Shown here piece by piece: positions 1-10,594 of a DNA stretch of 64,000 bases. Both the position numbers and the translations under genes were made by a program. Within the stretch, counting starts at the first letter, position 1. Each line of letters opens with the position of its first letter. Location: NCBI RefSeq assembly GCF_030815975.1, contig NZ_JAUSXL010000002.1, positions 5,072,501 through 5,136,500 of the forward strand. Direction: 5' to 3'. Under the pieces are notes generated by a model. It saw only the letters and a program-made list of their open reading frames with translations, did not search any database and had not been told where the DNA came from. This DNA comes from Variovorax paradoxus (GTDB taxonomy: Bacteria; Pseudomonadota; Gammaproteobacteria; Burkholderiales; Burkholderiaceae_C).

Positions 1-765
1 CGCGGCCAATGGCTCGAACTCGCGCACGGCCGCAATGGCCTCGATGCGGGCAGCGGCTTCGCCGATCAGCCCGAGGTGCTGATCCACGCCAGGCTGGCCG
101 CCGACGTGGTGGGCGCCACGAAGATGGACCGCCCCGAATGGATCGCGGTGCATCCGCAGACGGGCGAGGTGTACGTCACGCTCACCAACAACAGCCAGCG
201 CGGTGACCCGGGCAAGCCCGCACCCGATGCCGCCAATCCGCGCGCCGGCAATCTCTTCGGCGGCATCCTGCGCTGGCGCGAGGACGGCGGCGATGCGGGC
301 AGCGCGAGCTTCGGCTGGGATCACTTCGCGCTGGCCGGCGACCCCTCACAGACGGGCAGCGGCGCCCGCTATCCCTCGGGCGACGCCGACGTCTTCGGCA
401 GCCCCGACGGCCTGCACTTCGACAGCGGCGGCCTGCTCTGGATCCAGACCGACATGAGCGGCCAGCTCATCGGCATGCCACCCTACGCTTCGCTCGGCAA
501 CAACCAGATGCTGTGCGCCGATCCGGCAACGGGCCGCATCAAGCGTTTCCTGACCGCGCCCAATGGCAGCGAGGTCACGGGCTGCGTGGTGACGCCGGAC
601 CGGCGCACGCTGTTCGTCAACATCCAGCACCCGGGCGAATCGCGCGACGACGGCGGCGCGACACCCAACAGCGCATGGCCCGACGGCACGGCGCCCGGCA
701 GCGCGCGGCCGCGCTCGGCAACGCTTTCGATCCGGCGGCGCAACGGCGGTATCGTCGGCACCTGA
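1..765 (+). CDS. PhoX-family phosphatase (DUF839), 5'-truncated
   Basis: The reading frame is open from base 1 and shows the last 254 residues of a larger protein whose start lies outside the window. The motifs RPEWIAVHPQTGEVY, SPDGLHFDSGGLLWIQTD and GCVVTPDRRTLFVNIQHPGE are typical of the C-terminal half of PhoX-type proteins. These are secreted, Ca/Fe-dependent alkaline phosphatase-like beta-propellers, usually exported by Tat. The signal peptide and N-terminal metal ligands cannot be seen here. Whether it hydrolyses phosphomonoesters in this organism is inference from the family. The next gene follows after 25 bases on the same strand. Confidence 0.9.
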   Translation, partial: RGQWLELAHGRNGLDAGSGFADQPEVLIHARLAADVVGATKMDRPEWIAVHPQTGEVYVTLTNNSQRGDPGKPAPDAANPRAGNLFGGILRWREDGGDAGSASFGWDHFALAGDPSQTGSGARYPSGDADVFGSPDGLHFDSGGLLWIQTDMSGQLIGMPPYASLGNNQMLCADPATGRIKRFLTAPNGSEVTGCVVTPDRRTLFVNIQHPGESRDDGGATPNSAWPDGTAPGSARPRSATLSIRRRNGGIVGT

Positions 766-790
766 ATCACAAGATGTAGTGAGACTTGGC

Positions 791-1180
791 ATGAGCATCC
801 GCATCGTTCGTCTCGGCACGCCGCGCACGGCCGGCGAGGGCCTGCGCGTCGGCACCGTGCGCCGTCCGCCGCGCGGGGTTCCGAAGACCGAGTTCGCATC
901 GCAGGACTGGTATGACGTGTGGTACCCGAATCTCGCGCCTTCCGCGGAGACCATGAAGCTGGGCCAGGAGGCGGAAACCCCCGCGCAATGGAATGCCTTC
1001 ATGCGCAAGTACAAGGCCGAGATGGCCGACGCCGACGCGAGCCGCAGCATCGACCTGCTGGCAGCCCTGTCGCACTCCGCGGCGTTTTCGGTCGGCTGCT
1101 ACTGCGAAGACGAGTCGCGCTGCCACCGCTCGCTGCTGCGCGGCCTCTTGGCCGAGCGCGGGGCGGACATCGCGAACTGA
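791..1180 (+). CDS. DUF488 family protein
   Basis: This 129-residue protein has the C-terminal signature of DUF488 proteins, GCYCEDESRCHRSLL, with conserved Cys and His residues, and the usual N-terminus MSIRIVRLGTPR. The family has no established biochemical function; the Cys/His cluster suggests metal binding or redox chemistry. I chose the ATG at 791 because the protein then starts as its relatives do; an in-frame GTG at 779 would add four residues. No strong ribosome binding site is visible for either start. It lies 25 bases after the PhoX gene and may be cotranscribed with it. Confidence 0.85.
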   Translation: MSIRIVRLGTPRTAGEGLRVGTVRRPPRGVPKTEFASQDWYDVWYPNLAPSAETMKLGQEAETPAQWNAFMRKYKAEMADADASRSIDLLAALSHSAAFSVGCYCEDESRCHRSLLRGLLAERGADIAN

Positions 1181-1199
1181 TTCAGGCAGGCGGCGCCTG

Positions 1200-2102
1200 T
1201 CAGCGCTGCGCCTTGTCCTTCTGGTTCTGCGCCTCGATGCGTTCGCGCGCGGCCTGCCAGTCGTCGTCGCTCCACTGCCGCAGCTCGTAGAAGTTGCCGC
1301 CCGTGGCCAGCGCGTTGCCGCCGTCCATCATGATGCTCTGGCCGGTGAGCCAGTCGCACTGGCCCGGCGCCATGAGGAAGGCCGCCAGGTTCTGCAGCTC
1401 GCTCATGCGGCCGGTGCGCGCCATCGGGTTGGTCTTCTTGCTGCGCGCGCCGGGCTCCTCGCCGGGATTGAGGCGCTTGCTCATGCCTTCGGTCGGGATC
1501 TCCCCCGGGCCGACGGCGTTCAGGCGGATGCCATGGCGCGCCCACTCCACCGCGAGCGACTTGGTCATGACCTCGATGCCGGCCTTGCTCATGGCCGATG
1601 GCACGACGTAGGGGCTGCCGTTGTCGACCCAGGTCACGATGATGCTCATCACGCTGCGCATCGCATCGCCCTGCTTCCACTTGCCGGCTTTCGCTTCCGC
1701 CACCCAGCGCTTGCCCACGGCCTGCGTGACGTAGAAGCTGCCATGGAAGACGATGTTCGCAATGGCGTCGAAGGCGCGCGGCGAGAGGCTCTCGGTCGGC
1801 GCGACGAAGTTGCCCGCGGCATTGTTGACGAGCCCCGTGAGCCCGCCGCTCTGGAACAGGCTCTCGACCATCTCGTCGACGTTCTGCGCATTGCGGATGT
1901 CGACGCCGAAGGTGTCGATGCGGCGCCCGGGAAACTGCTGGCGCCACTCGGCCGCGGTTTCCTCGCAGACCGACTGGCGCCGGCCGCAGATGGCCACGTC
2001 GGCGCCCAGGCCCAGAAAGCGCTCGGCCATCGCGCGGCCCAGGCCGGTGCCGCCACCGGTCACGAGAATGCGCTGGCCGCTCATGAGGGAAGGTTCGAAC
2101 AT
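1200..2102 (-). CDS. SDR oxidoreductase, 2,4-dienoyl-CoA reductase-like
   Basis: The 300-residue protein has a Rossmann fold with the NAD(P)-binding motif GGGTGLGRA near residues 17-25 and NNAAGNF further in. The usual catalytic YxxxK is replaced by SAMSK (the Lys is kept, Ser stands where Tyr is expected). It is followed by GPGEIPTEGMSKRL, which matches the 2,4-dienoyl-CoA reductase branch of the SDR family. That branch reduces unsaturated acyl-CoAs in beta-oxidation. The start MFEPSLMSGQ was chosen because the open frame further upstream lacks family similarity. It is divergent from a CoA-transferase gene across 148 bp, consistent with a role in acyl-CoA metabolism. Confidence 0.85.
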   Translation of the reverse strand: MFEPSLMSGQRILVTGGGTGLGRAMAERFLGLGADVAICGRRQSVCEETAAEWRQQFPGRRIDTFGVDIRNAQNVDEMVESLFQSGGLTGLVNNAAGNFVAPTESLSPRAFDAIANIVFHGSFYVTQAVGKRWVAEAKAGKWKQGDAMRSVMSIIVTWVDNGSPYVVPSAMSKAGIEVMTKSLAVEWARHGIRLNAVGPGEIPTEGMSKRLNPGEEPGARSKKTNPMARTGRMSELQNLAAFLMAPGQCDWLTGQSIMMDGGNALATGGNFYELRQWSDDDWQAARERIEAQNQKDKAQR

Positions 2103-2250
2103 GGTGGGTCTCCTTGGTCGTTGCGGCAGCGCCAAGGCAGGGAGCGCCGCCAAGGCACATGCTACGCGCGCTGCCGGTGACGCGGCTTGCGAAATCCGGC
2201 TCCCGCACCAAGTGAGAATGGCAGCCGACCTGTTCCCTGGAAATCCGCCC

Positions 2251-3129
2251 ATGCCAACTTCCACAGCCTCCTCCTTCCAGCCGCTTGCGGGCGTGCGCGT
2301 GCTGAGCCTTGCGCTCAACCTTCCAGGCCCCGCGGCGCTGCTGCGCTGCCGGGCCATGGGCGCTGCCTGCGTGAAGCTCGAGCCGCCCGCCGGCGACCCG
2401 ATGGCGCACTACAACAAGACCGCGTACGCCGCGCTGCACGAGGGCGTCGCCGTTCGTGTCGCCGATCTCAAGTCCGAGGCCGGGCAGGCGCAGTTGCACG
2501 CCGAACTCGCGCAGACCGACGTGCTGCTGACCTCGTTCCGTCCCTCGGCCCTGGCCAAGCTCGGCCTCGACTGGGCCGTGCTGCAGGAGCGGCATCCGCG
2601 GCTGTCGCAGGTGGCGATCGTCGGTGCGCCCGGCGTGCGCGCCGAGGAGCCGGGGCACGACCTGACCTACCTCGCCGAAAGCGGCCTCGTCACCGGCACC
2701 GAGCTGCCGCCCACGCTCTTCGCCGACATGGGTGGCGCACTGCTCGCGAGCGAAGCCGTGCTGCAGGCCACCCTGCATGCACGGTCCGCGGGCGGCGCGA
2801 ACGGGCTGTACCTCGAGGTAGCGCTCAATGCCTCGGCCGACTGGCTGGCGCTGCCGCGCACCTGGGGCCTCACGCAGCCCACGGGCGCAGTCGGCGGCGC
2901 CCATGCGGGCTACCGCGTCTACCGCTGCGCCGACGGCCGCGTGGCGGTTGCGGCGCTGGAGCCGCATTTCGCGGCCCGCCTCTGCGAGGCCGCGGGCGTG
3001 TCGCCGCCGGACATGATGGCCGCGGCCACGCACGAAGCCCTGGCCGGCTGGCTGGCCACGCGCACGCGCGCCGAGCTCGAAGCCCTGGGCCGCGAGCGCG
3101 ACGTGCCGCTGCTCACGCTGGCCAGCTGA
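2251..3129 (+). CDS. CaiB/BaiF-type (family III) CoA-transferase, short form
   Basis: The N-terminus LAGVRVLSLALNLPGP, the segment GAACVKLEPPAGDPM and the central LFADMGGALLASEAV (with the family's catalytic Asp) identify a family III CoA-transferase. At 292 residues it is shorter than the classical members of about 400, the missing part being mostly C-terminal. Similar short forms exist and are often annotated as alpha-methylacyl-CoA racemase-like. The substrate is unknown. ATG 2251 was chosen; an in-frame ATG at 2218 would add 11 residues. The gene is transcribed away from the dienoyl-CoA-reductase-like SDR. Confidence 0.85.
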   Translation: MPTSTASSFQPLAGVRVLSLALNLPGPAALLRCRAMGAACVKLEPPAGDPMAHYNKTAYAALHEGVAVRVADLKSEAGQAQLHAELAQTDVLLTSFRPSALAKLGLDWAVLQERHPRLSQVAIVGAPGVRAEEPGHDLTYLAESGLVTGTELPPTLFADMGGALLASEAVLQATLHARSAGGANGLYLEVALNASADWLALPRTWGLTQPTGAVGGAHAGYRVYRCADGRVAVAALEPHFAARLCEAAGVSPPDMMAAATHEALAGWLATRTRAELEALGRERDVPLLTLAS

Positions 3130-3157
3130 CGGCGGCCGGCCAGCGCGGCCTGCGTCC

Positions 3158-5269
3158 TCAGGACGCCGGCAGGCGCAGCTCGCCGAGCTTGCGGTCGAGC
3201 TTGATGAGCCAGATGCGCGTCGGCCGCTCCAGGTCGGAGCCGCGCGTGATGCGCGCGCCGGTGGCGCTCGCGGGGCAGCCGCTGAGCACGCCGTTGACGT
3301 CGGCCGTGCAGTCCTCGACGCTGCCGGCCAGGGTCTTGCCGTCGGCATCGAGCAGCACCGTGGTCAGGCCGAAGTCGTTGTCGTTCACCAGCGCCAGGGT
3401 CTGGTCATCCACCACCGTCAGGCCTTCGGCCTTCTCGGCCAGCCAGCCCAATGCGTTGAGGTCGAGCAGCTCGGTTTTGCGCATCGTCACCACGCTCGAG
3501 TAGTCGGCGGCACCCGATGGCGCCTGCGTGATGCTGCTGATCTCCAGGTTGTGGTCGAAGGCCTTGATGTCGGTCGCGTTGGCCGGCAGCTCCACCAGCA
3601 TCAGCTTGTTGACCACCTTGGCGTCGCTCTTGCGTGCGCCCTGCTCGATCACGATGAAGCGGCCGTTGCCCAGGCTCACCACGTCGCCGAGCTTGGCGTT
3701 GCCGGTGCGGTCCTTGTCGTACTGGCTGCCGTCGATCGGGTAGGCGTAGAGCTTCGAGGTCTCGGTGGCCGGATCAAAGGCCAGCCAGCGCGTGAACTTC
3801 GCGATGTGGCGCACGTCGGTGTTGCTGCCGCCCGGCGGCCTGGCCTTGATCGACTTGCCGCTGGCGTCGCGCGGATCGATCGGGCTCTGCAGGAAGCCGT
3901 GCAGCACGCCGCTGGCGGCATCGAGCGTCAGTCCTTCCATGCCGCGGTTCGGGCGGCGCTGGGCCAGCACCAGCGGCAGATCGGCAGCACCGCTGCCCGG
4001 TGCGTATTTCTTCTCGACCACACCGGTCGCCATGTTGATGCGGGCGATGAAAGGGCCGTACTCGTCGCTGGTCCACAGCACGTTGCGCGCCTTGTCCAGC
4101 ACCAGCGTCTCGGGGTCGAGGCCGTTGGCGTCGAAGTTGGCCTTGGCGGCATCGAACACGTAGCGGTCGGTCAGCGGCGTTTCGCCGGTCGAGCCCACGC
4201 CGGACTGCGGCGGCAGGCCGGTGATCTTCTTGCCGGCATCGAGCCTGAGCGGCAGGCTCGATGCGAGCACGGCCCCCGTCTTGCCGATGCGCACGATGCC
4301 GAAGCTCGGCGCGAACGACGGCGCCGGAAACACCTTGCTGATGCTGGCGGCGCCATTGCCGCCGGGCACGGGCGCGGTCGGGCCGTCGCCGTTCGGGCCG
4401 CGGTCCGTGATGGCATAGAACTCGAGCGCGCCGTCGTCCGCCTTGCCCTTGAACGCGAGCCCCGAGCCGTAGGCTGGCAGGAAGCCCTGGGGGAAGTCGG
4501 CCTTGATGCTGGCGTTGTCGCCTTCATAGGGCACGTTGAAAGCGGTGTCGGCCTGCAGCTGGTAGCGGGTGACACCGAGCCCGATGGTGCCGAGCGCGGT
4601 GGTCTGCGTGAAGGCTTCGGTCACCGGTGCGCCGAGGCGCGAGGCCAGCGTGTTTTCGAAGTGTTCGCGCGCCAGCACGCGGCGGCTTGAATCGACCATG
4701 CGGGCATTGTAGGGAGCGGGCAGCCCTGCGAGCACCGCATTGAGCGCGGTGTCGAAGCTCTCGGCCGCGGCGCTGAAATCGAGCGCGCCGGCAGTCAGGG
4801 CGGCCTTGAGCGCGGGGGTCAGTCGGATGCCGTTCGACGGATCGCGGTCGTCGTCGAAGCACTGCAGCGCAAGCAGGCGGTTGACGACCGCATCGGCCTT
4901 CACGTCAATGCCGCCGGCCAGGTTCAGGGGCGTGATCGCCGTGCCGCAGGCCGCGCTGCCGAGCGCCAGCGCGCCAGCGCTGAAGACGACGGTCTCGCCG
5001 TCCTTGCAGGTGAATTCGCCATTCGCATTGGTGCTGGCCGCGGCGCTGCCGCCCGCGGTGTAATCGAGGCCCTCGACGGCCGCGTCGAGGAAGGTGCCGG
5101 TCTTCGATTGCGCGGCCGGCGGATTCGTGGTGCCGCCACCGCCCACCACGGGAAATGCCCACCCTCCTCCTCCACCCCCGCTGCCGCCACCGCAGGCGGC
5201 AACCAGCGCACCGGCACCCGCGAGCGCCAGCCAACCGATCCTCGATCCTCTTGTTGTCTTCTTCATCAT
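3158..5269 (-). CDS. Esterase-like activity of phytase family lipoprotein
   Basis: A 703-residue exported lipoprotein. The N-terminus has a basic stretch, a hydrophobic core and the lipobox LVAAC, followed by a Gly/Ser-rich flexible linker. Residues about 50-110 (GLDYTAGG...GEFTCKDGETVVFSAG) resemble a small repeat domain common in surface lipoproteins of this group. The large C-terminal part, with DRGPNGDGP, GMEGLTL, LYAYPID and LALVNDNDFG, matches the 'esterase-like activity of phytase' domain (PF13449). The natural substrate is not established. The frame could start at GTG 5272, ATG 5269 or ATG 5266; AAGGAC lies at good distance from 5269. It probably stands alone. Confidence 0.87.
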   Translation of the reverse strand: MMKKTTRGSRIGWLALAGAGALVAACGGGSGGGGGGWAFPVVGGGGTTNPPAAQSKTGTFLDAAVEGLDYTAGGSAAASTNANGEFTCKDGETVVFSAGALALGSAACGTAITPLNLAGGIDVKADAVVNRLLALQCFDDDRDPSNGIRLTPALKAALTAGALDFSAAAESFDTALNAVLAGLPAPYNARMVDSSRRVLAREHFENTLASRLGAPVTEAFTQTTALGTIGLGVTRYQLQADTAFNVPYEGDNASIKADFPQGFLPAYGSGLAFKGKADDGALEFYAITDRGPNGDGPTAPVPGGNGAASISKVFPAPSFAPSFGIVRIGKTGAVLASSLPLRLDAGKKITGLPPQSGVGSTGETPLTDRYVFDAAKANFDANGLDPETLVLDKARNVLWTSDEYGPFIARINMATGVVEKKYAPGSGAADLPLVLAQRRPNRGMEGLTLDAASGVLHGFLQSPIDPRDASGKSIKARPPGGSNTDVRHIAKFTRWLAFDPATETSKLYAYPIDGSQYDKDRTGNAKLGDVVSLGNGRFIVIEQGARKSDAKVVNKLMLVELPANATDIKAFDHNLEISSITQAPSGAADYSSVVTMRKTELLDLNALGWLAEKAEGLTVVDDQTLALVNDNDFGLTTVLLDADGKTLAGSVEDCTADVNGVLSGCPASATGARITRGSDLERPTRIWLIKLDRKLGELRLPAS

Positions 5270-5371
5270 CACTTGTCCTTGTCGTGCGCCTGCGCAACAG
5301 GCACAGGCCCGGCGATTAGCGCCGCGGCATGTGACAAGCCAGTGAAACCAGGAAGACGAGGCCCTGTGTGC

Positions 5372-6292
5372 TCAGCGGCCGGCGCCGTCGCGCTGCCGGT
5401 CCTCGCGCTTGATCGCAAGGTAGGTGTCCAGTTCGATCTCGTGCAGCTGCCGCGGATACTGCTCGGCCGCAGCGAACCAGGAGCGCTCCCGCTGCTCGGC
5501 CGGCGCGCCGGCTTTCGAAGAGAGATAGGCATCGAGCGTAAGGAAGTAGCGCATCGCATTGCGCTCCACCAGCCCCCGCGTGCCGCGAATGTAGTCGGGC
5601 TGCCCGTCGGCCTCCTTGCCCACCACGGTGAAACCCACCTTGTTGCGGCCGAAGGTGGCCAGGTAAGCCTGGGTGGCCATGCGAACCATCATGTTGTGGT
5701 CGTAGCTGTAGCCGAAATGCAGGAAGCTCCTGCCCGCGTCGAGCGCGACCGCCTCGAGCGTGACGCGGTAGTTGCTGGTTCCGAGCGGTCCATTGGCCGC
5801 GTTCATCTCGACCGACAGGTACTCCGGCGTCGCGCTGCCCAAGCGATAGGCAAAGGGCAGCTGGAACGCCTGCTCGACCGGCTTGTCGTAGCGCCGCACC
5901 ACGAACAGCGTCAGCATTTCGCCCCCTTGCGGCGCGGTGCCAGTGCGGCAGCGGCGATTGTTGACGTGCAGCGTGAGCAGCTCGCACCAGCGGGACGGTT
6001 CCTTGAGCGCGGCGCTGATCTCCGGCAGCGCGTGGTCCACCACCGCGTAGATGTCGCCCTGCAGCCCGTTCGGCGTTTCCATCGAGTCGAGCTGGAGGGG
6101 CCGCCCGAAACCGCTCTGCGCGAGCTTTGCGCCCATGCGCTGATGGGTGGCGCGCAGTGCCTGCGCCGCGGCCGAGGCCGATGCGGGCGCCGCGCCGGGC
6201 GATGCCGCCAAGGCATGGGCCGCAGCCGCGAGCAGGACGGCGCCTGCCAGTGTGCGCACCCATGAAGCCGGCAAGGAGAACAGACTGCTCAT
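5372..6292 (-). CDS. Secreted protein of unknown function
   Basis: I do not recognise a named domain in this 306-residue protein. It begins with a clear Sec signal (hydrophobic LAGAVLLAAAAHALA, probable cleavage after an Ala-x-Ala near residue 30), so a periplasmic location is likely. The mature part has two cysteines in the segment WCELLTLHVNNRRCR, about 12 residues apart, which could form a disulfide. It also has aromatic, beta-rich stretches such as RSFLHFGYSYDHNMMVRMATQ. It lies between the esterase-like lipoprotein gene on the same strand (99 bases downstream) and the divergent cold-shock fusion gene. Coding is supported by strong third-position GC and a clean start with a signal peptide. 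Confidence 0.75.
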   Translation of the reverse strand: MSSLFSLPASWVRTLAGAVLLAAAAHALAASPGAAPASASAAAQALRATHQRMGAKLAQSGFGRPLQLDSMETPNGLQGDIYAVVDHALPEISAALKEPSRWCELLTLHVNNRRCRTGTAPQGGEMLTLFVVRRYDKPVEQAFQLPFAYRLGSATPEYLSVEMNAANGPLGTSNYRVTLEAVALDAGRSFLHFGYSYDHNMMVRMATQAYLATFGRNKVGFTVVGKEADGQPDYIRGTRGLVERNAMRYFLTLDAYLSSKAGAPAEQRERSWFAAAEQYPRQLHEIELDTYLAIKREDRQRDGAGR

Positions 6293-6374
6293 GGGACCAC
6301 ACCATACACAACGGGCGGCCGTCGCCGTGGCAAGGGAGAATCGCGGCCATGTGCCCTCCTCTTTCCCGCACGCC

Positions 6375-7067
6375 ATGAAGCGCCAAGGCCGGCTCGTCCG
6401 CTGGGAGGCCGAACGGGGTTTCGGCTTCATTCGAAGCCCCGAAGTTCCGGCCGATGTGTTCGTGCATCTGCGCGACTTTCTCGACCGGCAACTGAAGCCG
6501 CAGGTCGGCATGGAACTGAGCTTCGACGAGATCCATGTGGGCGGCAAGGGACCGCGCGCGATGGCGGTTCACGCCGTGGGTGCCGCCCAGCCCCAGATCC
6601 GCCAGACCCAGGCGCGGCGGCCTTCCACATCGCCGCAGGCGCGTCGCACCGTAGCCGACCCGAGCCGGCGCCGCGAGACGATGCCCTCCGCTTTCTCGTC
6701 GTCGATGCCGCCCATCGGCTTGTTGCTTCTCGGCTATGCGGGGCTGCTCGGGTACGGCGCATGGACCGCACGCCTGCCGCCCATTGCCTTGGGCGTGCTG
6801 CTGTTGATCAGCCTGCTGACCTTCGCCGTCTACGGCTTCGACAAGAGCGCCGCGCAGGCCGGCCGCTGGCGCACCGCGGAAAGCACGCTGCACCTGCTGT
6901 CGCTGGCCGGCGGATGGCCAGGCGCGTGGTGCGCGCAGCGGCTCTTTCGCCACAAGTCGCGCAAGGCGAGTTTCATGGCGGCCTACTGGGCCACGGTGCT
7001 GCTGAATATCACCGCGCTGGCCGCCTGGGTCGGTAAGCTGTTGCCGGCGAGCCTGCTCGCGAGCTGA
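6375..7067 (+). CDS. Cold-shock domain fused to DUF1294 membrane domain
   Basis: This 230-residue protein joins two domains. Residues 1-65 are a cold-shock (OB-fold) domain with the RNP1-like motif ERGFGFI and the RNP2-like VFVHL, which binds single-stranded nucleic acid. A polar Arg/Pro/Gln linker follows (about 70-110). The C-terminal DUF1294 module has a hydrophobic span, then YGFDKSAAQAGRWRTAESTLH, GGWPGAW and RHKSRKASF, then a last hydrophobic segment. The fusion is known in proteobacteria, with no established role. It would tether a nucleic-acid-binding domain to the inner membrane (inference). The start ATG 6375 gives the canonical cold-shock N-terminus. Confidence 0.9.
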   Translation: MKRQGRLVRWEAERGFGFIRSPEVPADVFVHLRDFLDRQLKPQVGMELSFDEIHVGGKGPRAMAVHAVGAAQPQIRQTQARRPSTSPQARRTVADPSRRRETMPSAFSSSMPPIGLLLLGYAGLLGYGAWTARLPPIALGVLLLISLLTFAVYGFDKSAAQAGRWRTAESTLHLLSLAGGWPGAWCAQRLFRHKSRKASFMAAYWATVLLNITALAAWVGKLLPASLLAS

Positions 7068-7074
7068 GCTGAAC

Positions 7075-9480
<2,406 letters not shown>

Positions 9481-9579
9481 CAGTGGGGAAGTTGGCAGCG
9501 GCGGCTTGGCGGGCACGGCGCCGCAGTGGGCAACCTGCGATTTTAGGGTTTTCCACCACTTCTGTCGCGTTGGCGCCTG

Positions 9580-9608
9580 TTGACGCGCCTGCGGCAAGGC
9601 CTTTAAAT
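9580..9608 (+). promoter_or_regulatory. Sigma-70-like promoter of the MarR-GNAT gene
   Basis: A -35 box TTGACG (9580-9585) and a -10 box TTAAAT (9603-9608) are separated by exactly 17 bases. This predicts transcription starting near 9615, about 17 bases before the ATG at 9632. The -10 box touches the adjacent palindrome, as expected for a repressor-controlled promoter. Inferred from sequence only. Confidence 0.6.
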
Positions 9609-9627
9609 GATTGACTCAGTCAATCAT
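9607..9627. promoter_or_regulatory. Palindromic operator, probable MarR autoregulation site
   Basis: Two perfect 10-base arms, ATGATTGACT and AGTCAATCAT, flank a single central C. The site overlaps the -10 box and the predicted transcription start, and ends four bases before the ATG of the MarR-GNAT gene. MarR proteins bind such palindromes as dimers and commonly repress their own gene, so autorepression is the simplest reading. Confidence 0.65.
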
Positions 9628-9631
9628 CAAC

Positions 9632-10594
9632 ATGACAACAGCAACCATTTCAAGCAAATCGTCCCAGCCCGATGCCGTCGCGGTCAAGGCGATCCGGCGC
9701 TTCAACCGCTTCTACACGAGCCGCATCGGCGTGCTCGACCCTTATCTGGGCAGCGACATGTCGCTGACCGATGTCCGGGTGCTGTACGAGCTGGCCCACC
9801 GGCAAACGCCCGTGGCCAGCGAGATCGGCCGCGACCTCAAGCTCGACGCCGGCTACATGAGCCGCATCCTGCGCCGCTTCGAGGCGGCCGGCTGGCTCAC
9901 GCGCGCGCCCCACCCGCGCGACGCGCGGCAAAGCGTGCTGCACCTCACCGAAGCCGGCCACGCCGCATTTGCGCCGCTGCAACAGAAATCGCGCGACGAG
10001 GCGGCCGCCCTGCTCGCCCCGATGCCTCCGCAGGAGCGCCAGCAGCTGATCGATGCCATGGCGCGCATCGAGCGCGTGCTCGACCCCGCTGCGGCCCCTG
10101 CGGCGCGCACGCACACCATCGTGCTGCGCGATCCGCTGCCCGGCGACATGGGCTGGGTGGTGCAGCAGCACGGCGAGCTGTATGCGCGCGAGTACGGCTG
10201 GAACAGCGAGTTCGAGGCGCTGGTGGCCGACATCGTGGCCCAGTTCGTGCGCAAGTTCCAGCCCGCGTGGGAGAAATGCTGGATCGCGGAACTCGATGGC
10301 GAACGCGTGGGCGCGATCTTCGTGGTGCGCAAGTCGGCCTCCACGGCCCAGCTGCGCCTGCTGCTGCTCTCGCCGTCGGCACGCGGCCTGGGCCTGGGCG
10401 GGCGACTCACCGATGAATGCATTGCTTTCGCGCGCGCCAAGGGCTATCGGCGGATCGTGCTCTGGACCAACAGCTGCCTCGAGGCCGCGCGCGCCATCTA
10501 CGCCAAGCGGGGTTTCAGGCTCGACAAGGCCGAGCCCTACGAAGGCTTCGGCCAGCAGCTCGTGGGCGAGACCTGGTCGCTCAAGCTGCGGTAG
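9632..10594 (+). CDS. MarR-family regulator fused to a GNAT acetyltransferase
   Basis: A 320-residue two-domain protein. Residues about 15-150 form a MarR winged helix-turn-helix domain (LTDVRVLYELAHR, LDAGYMSRILRRFEAAGWLT, then the wing HPRDARQSVLHLTEAG). Residues about 165-320 form a GNAT N-acetyltransferase with an acetyl-CoA loop (SARGLGLGGRL) and the C-terminal LWTNSCLEAARAIYAKRGF. Such fusions are known in proteobacteria; the acetyl acceptor is not established. ATG 9632 was chosen. A TTG at 9611 is in frame but lies inside the operator palindrome and would precede or coincide with the predicted transcript start. No Shine-Dalgarno is evident, so translation may be weak. Confidence 0.92.
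   Translation: MTTATISSKSSQPDAVAVKAIRRFNRFYTSRIGVLDPYLGSDMSLTDVRVLYELAHRQTPVASEIGRDLKLDAGYMSRILRRFEAAGWLTRAPHPRDARQSVLHLTEAGHAAFAPLQQKSRDEAAALLAPMPPQERQQLIDAMARIERVLDPAAAPAARTHTIVLRDPLPGDMGWVVQQHGELYAREYGWNSEFEALVADIVAQFVRKFQPAWEKCWIAELDGERVGAIFVVRKSASTAQLRLLLLSPSARGLGLGGRLTDECIAFARAKGYRRIVLWTNSCLEAARAIYAKRGFRLDKAEPYEGFGQQLVGETWSLKLR

Noticed and set aside
1099..3348. A 749-residue open frame on the minus strand covering the SDR and CoA-transferase region
   Set aside because: It is out of frame with both real genes, which have intact motifs, and its product is Arg/Ala-rich nonsense.
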